Notes: generated from the sequence alone by a model not told the origin. A stretch of DNA of 64,000 nt from Cynocephalus volans (GCF_027409185.1 NC_084462.1:186770071-186834070), one strand, 5' to 3'; positions 23,801-38,824 are shown, counted from the first letter of the stretch. A program made the numbers and translations.

Positions 23801-24533
23801 AACAAACTAGTCACCATGTCACACTTTGTTCACAGTCTTCCTATCAGACTTTCTAACACAGGATAATGCAGTTCAACTTCAAATGTAACAGTTTCTTGAG
23901 GAAATTAGTAAATGTTAACTAAAATACTCTGAATCACCTCAGATTTCCCCTTTAAATACAAAAGTGAGTGTGACACTGGTTGATTTGCTGTTTGTATATT
24001 ACGAAGTCAGCCCTTGGAAGTTCACATCTGATCTGTGTGATAATTTTGAGACTGTCACTCTATGTAAAGGAAAACCGCATGTAATCATTTAAAAAGGTTT
24101 CCATTAATAATCATGCTCAGTTGAAACATAGAGACACACTCTTCTGTCCTGTGTCCAGGTTCCAAATTAGAAAACTGAGCTCATTTGCTAATGTGATTTA
24201 GTAATTTTCCCCTAAAAGTGTTCTCAGAGGAACATGTCTATCTCCATCCTGCTTCCGATCTGTTCCCAAACTTTAGGGCTCTTATATTTAGCTGTATATG
24301 TGTCCTGTGGTCATTGAGTCACAGGGCTTGATTGTTTGGACCACACTACTCAGCCCATTCCCTGACTGATGTCTGACCCCAACCTCCCACAGGCTTGTCC
24401 CCCTCAGTGCTCTGCAGCTGGTGGCGCTGTCTGCATGTCCTCTGACATAAGGTGTGTGAGCTGTGAGAGGTGTCCTGGGGTCAGCAGCTGCTCTGTCCTC
24501 ACAGATAATCTGTGCTTTCAAGAAAGCTGCTTG

Positions 24534-26172
<1,639 letters not shown>

Positions 26173-26639
26173 GGCGGCAGATGATTTCAAATTAATATTA
26201 GCTAAGTGTTTATATTAATCAGCTGTACATGGTATAGACGAATAGTTTCCAATCTTAAGTCAGCGCTTGCCTTGAGACTTTACAAACACCGCTAGGTTCT
26301 TTTTCACCACGTGTAACCAGTCAACAAGACAATCCTGGGAATTCTCTAAAGGTGAAACATGGTCATGAAACAAGCCTCAAAGACACTTTGGACATTTCCT
26401 GGTGGATTTTCTTCAGCTTCCATTCATGAGGGGATTTTAATATGTTTTATTTATTGTTTTACTATTTTTTTTTCAATGTCTTGAATTAATTTATTGGAAA
26501 AATGTTAGAGCTCTTTCAGTTGATAAAATGATGCTTTATTTTGTGTTTACAACCTGTATTATGAAAACATTTACGTCAAGTGAGCTTGTCAAAATTCTAA
26601 ACACAAGAGCACACACACACATATACACAAGGAAAATAC

Positions 26640-28265
26640 GCTTTTGGAAGACTACATGACAAATAGACACTTTGCAAACAAAGTGTTGACATTCTTCAGA
26701 GAAATGGTAAAAACTATCCAAAATTTCACATCAAGGAACAAAAGACACCACACAGCCAAAGCAATCCAGAGAAAGAAAAAATAATAATAAAGCTGGAGGC
26801 GTTACACTACCTGACTTTAAATTCCACTGCAAATCTATAGTAAGAGAAACAGTATGGAACCGGCATAAAAACAGACACTAAAACCAATGCAACAGAACAG
26901 AGAACCCAGAAAACAAACCACATACTTACAGCCAACTGGTCTTTGACAAAGGCACCAAGAGCACACATCGGTGAAAAGACTGACTCTTCAATATATGGTG
27001 CTGGAGATACTGGAAAACCATCTATAACAAAATAAATCTAGACCTGTATCTTCCACCATATTTGAAAATCAACTCAAAATGGATTAAAGACTTAAATGTA
27101 AGACCTGATACCTTACAACTTCTAAAATAAAACACAGGTGAAACACTCCAGGAATTAGGACTGGGGAAAAACTTTATGGAAATTCCTCAAAAGCACAGGT
27201 GACAAAAGAAAAAAAAAATAAACAAATGGTGTTATATCAAACTAAAAACTTTCTACACAGCAAAGGAAACAATTAACCAAACAAAAAGACAACCTGCAGA
27301 GTGGGAGGAAATATTTGTAAACTATGCATCCACCGTGGGATTATTATACAGAATACACAAGGAACCCAAATAATGTTGCCATAGGAAAAACTATAATGAA
27401 CCAGATTAAAAATTGAGCAAAGGGGCCTAGTAGACATTTCTCAAAAGATGATATACAAATGGCCATCAGACACATTAAATAATTCTCAACATCACTAAAC
27501 GTCAGGGCAATACAAATCAAAACCACACTTATATATCATATGATTCAGATAGACTGGCCATTATTCAGAAGATAGAGTAAGAGATGCTGGGCAGGATCCT
27601 GAGAAAGTGAAACCCTCCTACACTGTTGGTGAGACTGTCAATCAGTGTAGCTATTATGGAAAACAGCATGGAAGTTTCTCAAACAATGACAGATAGATCT
27701 GCCATATGATCCAGGAATCCCACTGCTGGGTATATAACCATAGGAAAGGAAATCGTCATGTTGAAGGGAAACTTGCACTCCCATGTTTAATGCAGCTCTA
27801 TTTACAGAAGCCAAGATTAGGACCCAACTTACATGCTAATTGGTGGACGACTGGATTAGTTAAATTTGGTATCAGTACTCAATGTAATACTACTGTACCA
27901 AATAAATAAATAACAAAATTCTGCAATTTGGAACAATATGGATGAACTTGGGAAAAATTATATTAAGTGAGATAAGCTGCGCACAGAAAGTGAAATGCCA
28001 CATGTCCTCACTCATAAGTGCGAACTAAAAATAAAATAGAAAAAGAAATAAAGATGCAATGATCACAATAACTTGGAGAAATTTCAAAAGGGGAGATCGT
28101 ACGTAGGCCACCAGAGTGTGAAATGAGGAGGGGTGATGGGTTTAGCAAGGAATTGGTAAAGGGCCCCAAAACATATCACACTGTACAATGTTGAATATAT
28201 TATTTATTCTGATATGAGCATTGTATATTATACACAGATATGGATATTCAAAGCCATACCCCTCA
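26640..28265 (+). mobile_element. L1 3' half (ORF2 end and 3' UTR)
   Basis: Plus-strand L1, from GACATTCTTCAGAGAAATGG through CTACCTGACTTTAAATT, AACAGAGAACCCAGAAA and ATGGTGCTGGAGATACTGG to the purine-rich 3' UTR and A-rich end near 28260. Many stops. It abuts the right edge of copy B. Confidence 0.88.
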
Positions 28266-28559
28266 AATATTTACAGAAAAAAATTCAATAAAAACAATAA
28301 AAAATAATATAATAAATTTACTTTTAAGAAAAAATATGAAATAAAAAAATTTAAGGCATAGAATAATAAAATTATAAATATTAATCTGGGAAAATGAGAG
28401 AAAATTATTATTTTCCATTTATGCTTATCAGTGCTCAAAAGTTCTCAATAAAATCATGTGCAGTGTTAGATCCTTCGATCACTGAAGAAAGATAGTCTGG
28501 GAACTAAAGTTGAAAATGCATTAAAACAAATTTCTATTCTTTAGAATAGGAAATCAAGT

Positions 28560-29480
28560 TGTATGGATGGGCTTGATGTTATGCAGGTCACCACCAGTAG
28601 GAAATAGAGATCCTTCCCTTGGAACTTCTTGAGAAGCCACATGTGGACCTGGGCACTAAGAGTGGGGCATTATCTTCCTGTTTCAACCTCCATTGCTCGT
28701 GGATACCCCTGAGAGGTTTGACTTATCTACACATCAGGGCGGTATCGACCTGTGGGACTCAAAGTTCCCACTACAGTGAAGGAAGTTATGCATCACCTGA
28801 GAGCTGTTTCAGGTAAAGATGGATCATGTCCATACAGAAATATCCAATGCAATTGCTGATAACATTTGTCTTGGCCTCGGGGACACGAAAGGAAAGAACA
28901 AAAATCCAGTCCAGTGTGTCCTTATATTTCTCTTTTCTTAGTTGGTTCCACACAGGTCCACTCAGTCCACTCTGCCACAAAAGCCAGACTGACTCCTCTT
29001 TGTCGCGGTGCATAGGTGCCATCTTAGCCTGAAAGACATGGGGCAGTTACCATCCCTGGTGGAGAAACTCTCTTTATCAGCTGAGCCACAGTCATAAGTA
29101 TCCCCATAAGAAGACAACAAACATAGACTCAGATTAAGTGGAACCACTTCTGTGCCCTAGTAGAAGGATTGTGAAGGCATAAATAAAACTTTGCATTTAG
29201 TCACTACAAATGTGGTGAAAGCAATTAATCCTGCTTCTACACCCTTATTCCCAAACCCCTGTGTTGTAGGTACTGGGCCCAAGCCTCCTGTACAGCCCAT
29301 TGAATAGGACCATATGCTGGGAGCTAGATTACAGGGAAATGCCTGTGATGGAATTAGTTTAGATCTCATAGTTTCTTCTGGAAGATGATGTCGTAAAACA
29401 TCTTCAGTCACATCAATTTGGTTTTATTTTCTGAGACTTGAATTGGCCCTTCCATTGTTCTATTAGTTTTTCTACTTCTG
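28560..29480 (-). pseudogene. Decayed ERVL-like pol (integrase) remnant
   Basis: Minus-strand frames hold short pieces that look like the C-terminal half of a retroviral integrase: LIEQWKGQFKSQ near 29430-29465, which resembles the conserved E-R-W-N-G-x-L-K pattern, with a glycine- and proline-rich piece downstream near 29240-29310. Many stops and frameshifts. Assignment to the ERVL class is an inference from motif style, not a database match. No LTR was found attached. Confidence 0.4.
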
Positions 29481-31685
29481 GAAAAATCTCAATGATGGAT
29501 GAGAACTTTAGCCCATGCGTGTGTTCCCATGGCCTCACGTCCTATGACTCAACAACAACTAGAGTGCTTGGTCTTAGACAACATCCCGCGGGATCTCATA
29601 TTAGAAACAGACATTCAGCACCAAGGACAATGCTTATGAGAAAAGGACTTTGGCAAGAAATGCATATCCTCATACTGGATAAGACTAACTACCATAAAGA
29701 ACAATAAAGCTAAAAATGTGGGTGAAGGGCACATGGTATTCTCTGTCTTATTTCTGCAATATTTGCATAAGCCTAAAGTTACTTCAAAATGCATTTAAAA
29801 ATTAAGAAAAATATGAATGAACAGGTAAATAATGCCAATAAAAAATTAGATGAGAAAATTCTCATGAGGACAACTTTCTGGCTGTCATGGGTGAATGTGA
29901 CATGAAGCAATCAACTTATTACCAAGAGGATTAGTGTTAGTCCCATGTTGATGGATGGTGTCGTGTTTGTCACTGTCATCTCAGGCACTCAGTGTGAGGA
30001 GCGAGGCCAGTCGTGGAGGGAGCGTCCCCAAACTTCATGTTGTATTCTCAGGAAAGCCTGGTATAAACAGAGAAGTCACAAAGGTTGGTACAGAAATATC
30101 GATAGTTATATAAAGATCAATGACCTCATTCCCTGGACCCACTGACTTAGCAGAACATGTTTTCCTCTCATGAGGTGCTGATACTCTCACATGTCAATGC
30201 ATTTGGTTATACTTTAACATTATAATTGCCTTGAAATGTTGTGTCATAGGTTGTTAGAAAAGACCCTGAGAAATTGCAACATGAATTTTCAGGAAGATGT
30301 GGAAAAATATCTGGATGTGATGGGGTTGCGAAGTGTAGATGCCAGAAAATAACTAACTAAAGAGATTATTTCAAGAAGATAAGTGTCCAGGGAGGACCAA
30401 AGCTACAAAGGCTTCAAAGGGTCGTGCAGACTGAGACCAAAGAAGAACCATCAGATTTGTCATCTCAGAATGTTAATTCTATCAGTGAGAGCACACAGTG
30501 GAATTGCTGGTGTAGACAAAAATTAGAGCAAGTCCAAGAGAGAATGAAACATGTTATACCTGAAGACATTCGGGATACTCACACTTTCAGTGTGTGTGTG
30601 AGGACCCAGAGGTACAGTCCTCCTAAATGGAGGGTTTTTTTTTTTAAGACTAATACCAAATGTGTGTTGTTAATAAAATCACTCAGGATATGCCCACGTA
30701 TAGGACTGCATAAGTGACAGTGGCACCCAGGGGTCACTGTGGACCACACAGTCCATGTGATCATTCTGATTTACTCAGAATCTTTTCCATCCACCACAGA
30801 TTGGGATGGGGGAGCTCAAGTTTAAGGTCAGTGTTTTACTCTATGAAGAAAAGAGGAACACGAGGAGACAGACATTGAAAAAACCTTCCAAAATTCACAA
30901 TGTCCTGTTCATGACAAATTTGTCAGTCTATGACGTAGATTTAATATTTGCACTTTTTTGTGTTTAGCAATTTGCCTGTGCAATAAAGTTAATTGGTACT
31001 TTTAGAGAGTGTCAGTGAGTGTGTATATAATGTCAGAAAGGCATTATTTTAAAACAGGTATTAAAAATTACACTCACTTTAAAAAGTCACCTTTTAATAT
31101 ATGTGCTACAGTATCATCTATTCTATAAAAGAAGACAATAATGTATCTACTTTTCTGCAAAAACAGTTTTTTGATTCAATAGGACATCTGACATTTTCCA
31201 GAAGGGTTTGTTTTGTCAAATGAATATAAAACTTTAACTGGCTCATGGAGAAATTGGAAATCTTGGCTGTTCTACATAATGGTTGGGTGGGGCCTGCCTG
31301 GCATAGAGCAGAGTCTCAAGCTCATATTATTATTATTATGGAGAAACCTAGTGCAGTGCAGATGTAATAGTGATTTATTGCCTCATGTCTGATAGTCTTT
31401 GTTCATGTTGTTATAATTTACATAAAATAATCACAACTTGTGTTCCATGAAACGTATCTACTCAAAAAAGTCTTTGAGTCACTGCTTCTCTATGTTTCAC
31501 TTCCCCTGCCATATGTGAAGAAAAGTAAATAAAATCTAAAGGAAAAGAAGCATGCTTGTTTTACATACACATTCTCTGCCCTTTGTCCAATTAGTTAAAT
31601 AGAATGCTTAGATCCTTTGCATTTACTATATTTTATTTGTTTCTATAAAAGCCTTTCAGAGCTTTAGATTAGTCTTTTATCTCTA
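29481..31685. other. Unassigned intergenic DNA
   Basis: Mostly A+T-rich. A plus-strand open frame at 30424-30717 (starting MQTETKEEPSDLSS) and one at 29945-30145 have no recognised domain. A short TTA repeat lies near 31326-31339. A faint V-like phrase near 29984 was considered and rejected. Confidence 0.35.
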
Positions 31686-31689
31686 CCTC

Positions 31690-32393
31690 AGCTCTGTTCC
31701 ATAACATTGGAATGCACAGATATTTGATTTCATATATCTCTGGTCACTAGAAACAAAGGTTATATTGAGGGTGACCGGGACACCCAAAGCATCACTGTGC
31801 AACCACAGCATCTCATAGATTTGCCTACCAGTGTGTCCTGCAGGTGGTGGAGCCATCTGCACATTAAAAGGCATAAGGTACGTGAGTTGTTCTAGGTGTT
31901 GTGGGGTCATTAGCCACCTGTGCCTCCAACTTGCTGCAGGATTGACCTGCAGTAGTGCCTGAATTACTTGGTTCTGCATGTGAAAGACACATGGGCTCAG
32001 CAGCACAGTGAGGAAGCTGCAGGTGACCCACTTATGGTCACCTATCCAGGTTGTCCATGAATGGACTGACACATACGATGCACATTAGGAGACAATGTGG
32101 GGTTGGATGTTTGATGATCAAATCTATTCGAGACCATGAGGGGAAGAGGTAGTCTGTCTGAGTGAAGGTGTCCATGAAGTTACAAAAGCTGCTTCTCTGA
32201 GGCCAAAGAGTGTGTGCTTGGGACACACAGTGACTGAACTATATAGCTGTTTTTCTATGAGTGAAATTAGCTCCAAAAAAGAGAAAGGAGAATCTTCAGG
32301 ATGATCTGTTTGTTGAGAATGAAACATGAGTTACAGGAACTCAGGAAGAAAACGGCCCTAGTGAATCTTTTTTTGTAATAGTTAATGTGTGTG

Positions 32394-32434
<41 letters not shown>

Positions 32435-32600
32435 ATTGCTTATGAATATTCATGAGATACAGAGCTGATTGTCACCCCTTGTGCCCAAGATGTGAAGTCC
32501 AGATTCGTGCTGGCAGCATGCCCATTGCCACATCCCATCTACATATAGACCACTTCGGTTTATCCTTCATTACCCCGTGAGGGTGTGAGGAATTAAAGAC
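31690..32600. repeat. Recurrent VH-unit spacer block, copy 2
   Basis: Matches 13690-14350 throughout and, at its left end, the spacer near 5840-6060 and 24290-24500. It holds an AT dinucleotide run at about 32399-32433 that is absent from copy 1. As in copy 1, a V segment lies directly to its right. Confidence 0.65.
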
Positions 32601-32806
32601 ACAAATTATAAGACATAAAACGTCTCAGGGAACAGCTGAGAACTTGGAGAGTGGATGATTCTGTTGAACCCAAAAGGAAGCACAGGCCCCTCTGCACCTG
32701 CCCATGGGAATCAGCCCTGAACTTCGTGGGTCCTGAGCATCCCCTGGTGGTCCCGTGTTTCCCTATAGGGAAGTTCATGTCTGGGCTCCCACTGACGTCC
32801 TCTGTG

Positions 32807-32974
32807 TCTCTCGCACAGTAATACACAGCAGTGTCTGAGGAGTTCACGCTGTTCAACTGCAGGTGGGCAATGCTGGTGGAGTTGTCAGTGGAGAGTGTGA
32901 CATGGCCTTGGAAGGACGGGCCATATTGCGTATCTGATTCACCAGGATCAATCATCCCCACCCAGTCGAGGCCT
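32807..32974 (-). pseudogene. VH5-like V relic, truncated in FR2
   Basis: Only the 3' half of a clan I V exon survives. It reads GLDWVGMIDPGESDTQYGP, then SFQGHVTLSTDNSTSIAHLQ, then [12 protein letters not shown]. The SFQG motif and PG-SDT in CDR2 are typical of VH5. The reading frame of what remains is open. Sequence 5' of the FR2 Gly-Leu codons is unrelated A+T-rich DNA, so FR1, CDR1 and the leader are gone. The RSS has a 4-bp deletion that breaks the heptamer (CACAGAG) and spacer. The gene cannot give a V domain. Confidence 0.85.
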
Positions 32975-33299
32975 TAAAGTGGTGTATGACTTAATTTTAA
33001 ATTTCATCATTGTTTATATTGGAAAATAAAGCAAAGAAACTAGCAAAGGGCAGGGAAAGACTGGCTGAAGTGACCACCCTTGCTATTTATTAACAGGGGT
33101 GGCAGTTTTTCATAAAATGAACTGCATGTTCATGTGCGATAACTTTACATGATACTAATCATACTTGTGCATGAAACTCACATATGTTGTGTGTGTCATT
33201 CTCCCATTAAAATATCATGTGTGTGGGTGTGATATTTATTTATAATGAAAAATTTGTGGTATGTAAACCTAAAGAAGTTTACATCTAAACATATTATAA

Positions 33300-34950
33300 T
33301 CAAGTTTTAATAAATGATGACACAGAGAATTTTGAAAGCATCAAGAGTAATGTGACATCTCACATACAAGGGAACATGGACAAGACTATGAGCAGATTTA
33401 ACAGAAGAAACCATATAGGCCATGCAAGAGGGGTGTGAATATAGTTAAAGGGCTGAAAGAGAAACACTGCAAACCAAGAATACTATATTAAACTGTTTCA
33501 CAGGAAAAAAGAAGATACTTTTCCAGATCAACCAAAGCTAAGGGAGTTTATCACCAGTAAATGTGCCTTACAGGTAAAGCTAAAGAGATGTCTTTGAGAT
33601 GAAACAAAAGGACTGTAAATATCCAAGTGTAAGAATTTATTGAAAATAGAAACTTACTGGTTAATATGAGTATATTAAAATAGTAAAACCCCAATATTGT
33701 AATAGAGGTGCATAAATCATTTAAACTCTATTATAAAATTAAAAAATTATTAAGAATACATACAAGTATGATAATGTGTTAATAGACGCATAATTGAAAC
33801 AGAAGTACAATGTGGCATCACTAACATAAAGTACAGAATAAAAGTGAAGAGCTATTGTATGAGGATACTTTAAAATATTTGGGGAAATATATAATTAAAA
33901 GATGATATAAATGTTTCCATGAATTTGTTGAAGCACTTTTGTGTGAGTGAATTTAAGTTGCTGTCAGCTTAAAACTGACTGCTAAAAATATAAAATCATT
34001 TATGTAAAGCTCATAGAAATGATAAAATATAGAAAAAATATAGTTGATACTCAGTAGGTGAAGAGAAATGAAAGAAATTGTAAAATTCTAAAAAATAAAT
34101 AAAATAAAATAAAGTCAAAAAGATAAATACTAGAAGAGAGAAATTGGAACATAGTACAAAGAGAAAAAGAATTAACAGTATAGTAAGTCCTTACCAATCA
34201 ATAATTTATTTAAGTGCAAATCAATTATATTTCCAATCAAAATATATACTTTCACAGAAGCTAAATAAAAAATAAATAAACGCAACCAACCATGTCCTGT
34301 CTACAAGGAACTAATCTTGGCCGTAAGAACACACATAGGAAAATGTTAATGTATGAAGAAAGATATTCCATGCAAATGGTAATCACAAGAGAGCAGCGGG
34401 GTGCACTTCCATGAGCCATAATAGACTTTAGCCCCAAATTATAAGAAGAGACACAGATCACTGCATAATAACAAAAGAATCAATCCATCAGGAAGGCATA
34501 GCAATAAGAAATGCACATGCACCCAACAACAGCACACCTAGATATGAGTATATAACATAAATATTAACAAATCAGAACAGATAAACTTCAAGAAATATGA
34601 TAGTGAGATACTTCATAATCCACTGACAACAATGGACAGAGTATTCAGGCAGAAACTCAATTTGGAAGCAGTGCAAATGAAGAAAACCACAGACAAAATT
34701 TTCCTAAGAGACACATGCAGAACACTTCATCCAACAGCAACAGAATATGCAATTTTAAGTCCACCTGGCACATTCTCCAGAATAGTCATGTTAAGTGAGA
34801 AATCAAATGTTAACAAACAAAAGATGATTGAAATTATTTCAAGAATTTTCTCCAGCCACAGTGATGTGAAAGTAAACATGAACACATGAGAAATATATAA
34901 ATTCCTCCAACATCTAAATGTTTCTAAAATTTTTTTTAAAAAAAGGTGGC
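33300..34950 (+). mobile_element. Old L1 (L1M/HAL1-like) fragment
   Basis: Plus-strand, highly decayed ORF1/ORF2 text: GAATACTATATTAAACTG, CTTTTCCAGATCAACCAAAGC, GGGAGTTTATCACCAGTAAA, then ACAACAGCACACCTAGATATG and ACACTTCATCCAACAGCAAC. Pattern recognition only. The piece 32975-33299 next to the VH5 relic holds nothing I recognise. Confidence 0.6.
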
Positions 34951-37900
34951 TGAGCAGCCAATTAGTCAAAGTAAAAATCAAACAGAGGAAAATCAACATG
35001 AAACATGATACACCATCTTTAAGAGACTCAAGGAAATAAGTCTAAGCTGCTGTGTGTGATGGCACCGAGGCTGTCAGAACACATGTCCTGGCTCAGGGAG
35101 GAGGAGGGAGGGAAGAGATGGCCAAGGCTGGATCCCGACCTCGTGCCTTGTAGAATCAGGGAGGAGCTGGAGTCTGTGGAGGGAGCAGCTTGCAGGCCAG
35201 AGGCATGGGGTCCACGCAGTGGTGCAGTTTTCCAGGAGACGTAGCAGAGGGTGCCATCATGGGGAATGCAGTGACCATGCACAGAGGATGGTGGTGTGGC
35301 AAAGGGGTGACATGGGAGTAGACCCAGGACAGACAGGAAGGAGGAAGGGCATGTCCTCAGGCAACAGGTTCAGAAACAAGCTTGTGCAAGCCTCGTGCCT
35401 GGACTTCCATCAATATATGATGATACATGTGAGTGGTTTTCCCTCCTGATAAAAATGTCAGAGTTTCAAAGTGAGGAAGAAGAGGAGGGGTGCTCCCAGG
35501 AGAGGAGGCCCTGCACGGTGACAGTCACCCTCCTGCCCTCACTCTGCCCTGCCCATCAGCACACCTGCAGCACCAGGGCCTCCTCTGTCTCCTGTAGGGG
35601 GCGCCACACTCCATTCTTAGAACCCAAAGGAGCTCCGCTGACACGTGGGTTTACACCTGTCATGAACCAGGTGTTTCCAAACAGGTTCTCCATCTGCATC
35701 TCACCCATGTGTTCACTAGGCTTTAAGATATGTAAATAAATCGATGGCACTAACAATTTTTCACACACACATAAATTCTTCACCAATATGTTAGGAGACC
35801 TTTTCCTGTGTTGGAAGGACATTCCTTAGTTTCAGCACCAGAGCAATGGACAGAGACATACAATTATCAGTGTTCATGGTGCTCCAGACTCCACACGGAA
35901 ATGTCTCCATACACACAGTGTGGTAACAGTAAAGAACTCATTGTTGTGTGCGATGTTTTTTCCTAAATAAATCCAGCAAATTCTGAGATTAGATTAGAAC
36001 ACGTAAATTGTAGAACTTCTCTTTAATTAAATATAAAACTAAATGAGATAAGAACAAGGTGTCAGTGAAGGGGATTGAGTTGTTACATGCGCTTTTGATG
36101 ATGGTTAGTTGCAGAATGGAGATGAGATATAGAAAATGAACTGATTTTCTAATTCTGGGCCCTAAGTTAGACCTGAATAGCATTCACCAGAATCTTCCCT
36201 ACCTGTGAAAGTGTTCTGACTGTAATACTGCGTCAGGGATCTCTGAAGGCTCTGAGGTGTGCAGACCAGCTCCTGCCCCAGATCCCACAGTCAGGTAAGT
36301 CTCTGATCTTCTGATGGGGGGAGAAGGGAGAGTGTAGATAAGACACAGAGACATTCCTCCCAAGATCTCTGCACAGGGAGAGGGGCCAATGTATGTGGGG
36401 AAGAGTGTTTTTACTCACTGGTTAACAGTTTCTCATGAGAAAGGCAACTCTGTGCCTGGACACTGCAAAGAATTAAAGAATAATGAATTTGACTTAAATG
36501 TGGAAATTCCACTTGTTTGCAGACTTCATATTTATGTCTATTTGTCATCTAGTAGGTAAAATAAAACCGTATTTTCCATATAAAACTCTACAAACTGTGA
36601 GGTTTTCCTGAGGGTGCACATTCTACACCTAAACCTGCATGGATCACAATGCACCTGTACGAGGCACTGAGTTCTCCTCTCTGGACTCACAACATGGTGA
36701 ATGCTGAGGACACGTGTCCTGTGGTTCACCGTCAAGTCTTGACTGAGCTCCATGGTGATGCTAAGGCAGGGCCTGGCTGGGTATGTTGGGTCCTCTGACG
36801 GGCAGCTCTGGCTGTAGGATGGTTCAATAACCTTGCTTCAGTTTCTTTGTCAGAACAGAAATTTAGCAAAGTTTCACCCAATCTTCCCTCCCTCTTTCCT
36901 TTACTCAGAGTCAGACTTGCATTGTGGACTGACATATTCCCAATCTCTTAGCCAGGCCTTCTGCTTTTGATCTCAAAAGGGCACATGTGTTTCTTGAAAA
37001 AGATATGGAAGTGTGATCCAGTCTTGGGATTTGCTTTTTAAAATACCCAAACTAACAATTATTTTAAGAGTTTTTAATAATAGGGACTTCAGTCTCTTGG
37101 CAAATAAAAAATATAAAATAACCATTGCCTTAGTGTGTTTTGTATGTGGATAAACCATGGTCTCCAGTTATTCAATTAAATCTAATCTAGGTGCTGTTCT
37201 GATGGTGCTTTATATTTTGATTGAACCTGCCATCAGCTTGTTGAGATCCAGGAAGATTATCCTAGAAACCTTGGTTGGCTTGTTCCAATCAGAACAGAAC
37301 CAAAGAAGATGAAATTCCATGGTGCACACAACTATAGCTCTTCACAAGTGTTCCAACAGGTCCTTCCTAATGGCTGCCCCTATAGACTCGGTCATGTCGA
37401 TCCAGCCACCACAAGGGCCATCACCTACAGCTCACAGCACATCAAGTTTTTCCATCGAGAGCTTTCCTGCAAATCGCAGGTGAGGGAGGGGATGTCATGA
37501 AAGTTTGAGCAGCACAAGGTCAGCTGTACATCAGTATCCCATTTTGAGCAATCCCCAATTATCCCATTGTCTACTAGTGTTCACTTGCATTCCCCATGTG
37601 GCTCCTTGTAGAGAGGTGGGCAGGAATGTCCTGTACAGTGATGGGCAAGAAAGTCTCATCAGTCTCTCCCAGGTGTCTGCAGGAGGCACAGCTGGAGCCA
37701 CACCTGAGCTCCAGGTAAAGGAACTCAGTCCTGGATTTTAGACCTCAGAGACCACATTCTGCATTTCCAGGGAATAGAAAGAGCAAAGGGAATGAGAGAA
37801 CATCAACTACAGAAAAAGAAAATTGAATATGACCAAAAGGACATCAGATCACTGCTGTGTCTATGTTGCATAAGTTAGTGTGAGGAGAATGGTTAGAAGT

Positions 37901-38329
37901 GAGACCCATAAGATTTAATATGTTACTGATCAGGGACTAGCCTCTCTCTTGACTTTATTCAGAATCCCAACACGGTGCTCTAATCAGGGAGTCTGCTGGG
38001 GTCTTTGCACTGAGTCTGATTGGAAAAGCCTCATCAGGTTCCACTGAGTTTCCTCAGGACACTGATTCTGGTAATCAAGACAGAGAGAGTGTTTTACATC
38101 CAGTGTGTGTGAGAATGTTTTCTCTGTTACAATAGAACTTTCTTATTTCAGAGACATCAGAGCTAGGAACAGAATCATAAACTAACAGAGGTTCCCTGAG
38201 CAAACTGTCATATGGAGAGGCAGCCCTAGAAGGTGACAAGAAACCAGACATAAACCTCCATGTGCACCTGCTCCTGGGCTGACCCTGTCTTCAGTGTGTC
38301 CTCAGCACTCCCTGGTGGTCACTGCAGTA
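34951..38329. other. Unassigned 3.4-kb intergenic region
   Basis: GC-rich near 35.0-35.7 kb and 36.6-36.9 kb, otherwise ordinary. An open frame at 37309-37500 (+) ends next to a consensus-like CGCAG/GTGAGG donor but has no recognised domain. The segment near 36200-36290 has a weak resemblance to the end of a V exon (see findings). Just left of the next V relic (38240-38329) is typical VH 3' flank with CTGGTGGTCACTGCAG. Confidence 0.4.
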
Positions 38330-38368
38330 GGTCTGTGTCTGGGCTCATGCTGACTTCTTCTCAATGTG
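38330..38368 (-). promoter_or_regulatory. RSS of VH4 pseudogene V4
   Basis: Heptamer CACAATG-class site reads CACATTG (38362-38368), spacer 23 bp, nonamer ACACAGACC (38330-38338). Spacing is preserved; heptamer and nonamer each carry a change. Confidence 0.75.
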
Positions 38369-38665
38369 TCATACTGTGTCCTCAGCAGTCACGGAGCTCA
38401 GCTGCAGAGAGAATTGATTCTTGGCCCCCTCAATGGTGACGGAGATGTGGCCCTGAGTCAAGGGGACATAGTTTGTCCTCCATGATGATCCACTGTAGTG
38501 ACCATATCCAAGCCATTGAAGCCCCTTCCCTAGAGGCTGGCAGATCCAGCTCCAACCACAACCACTGCTGATGGAGTAACCAGAGATGGTGCAGGTGAGG
38601 GAGAGGGTGTGTGAGGGCTTCACCAGTCCTGGGCCTGACTCCTGCAGCTGCACTTGGGACAAGTC
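38369..38665 (-). pseudogene. VH4-like pseudogene V4, 3' end deleted
   Basis: The V exon reads [20 protein letters not shown], then [22 protein letters not shown]2 ([10 protein letters not shown]) is longer than expected. It ends [12 protein letters not shown] followed at once by a stop inside the heptamer region. A deletion of roughly 16-20 bp has removed the codons for the Tyr-Tyr-Cys-Ala-Arg end, so the second disulphide cysteine is absent. FR2 has Cys instead of Arg (WICQP). The splice acceptor before the V exon reads CATG where CAGG is expected. A leader-like ATG at about 38789 with a GTGAGC donor may be its remains. An L1 starts at about 38825, where a promoter would be. Confidence 0.85.
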
Positions 38666-38824
38666 ACATGAAAAAAGAGGGAAAACTCCATGAGTGTCAC
38701 ACAGCATACTGCTCCTTTCAATACATTTATGAATCCCTTGATGCTCACACTGGGAAGCTATCAGCAGAGAAAGAAAGGGGTAAAATATTCATCTTCTTCA
38801 GAGAGAGAATAACATCTTTCACAG

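Noticed and set aside
29984-30150. Possible V segment on the plus strand: an ATCTCAG acceptor-like site followed by GTQC, then WYKQRSHKGWY.
   Set aside because: Spacing between the framework-like pieces is about 7 codons short in FR1 and CDR1 is missing. There is no RSS or leader. Likely chance.
36538-36753. Minus-strand frame starting MELSQDL, preceded by CACC, considered as a VH leader.
   Set aside because: No hydrophobic leader core, no GT donor at 46 nt and no V exon downstream.
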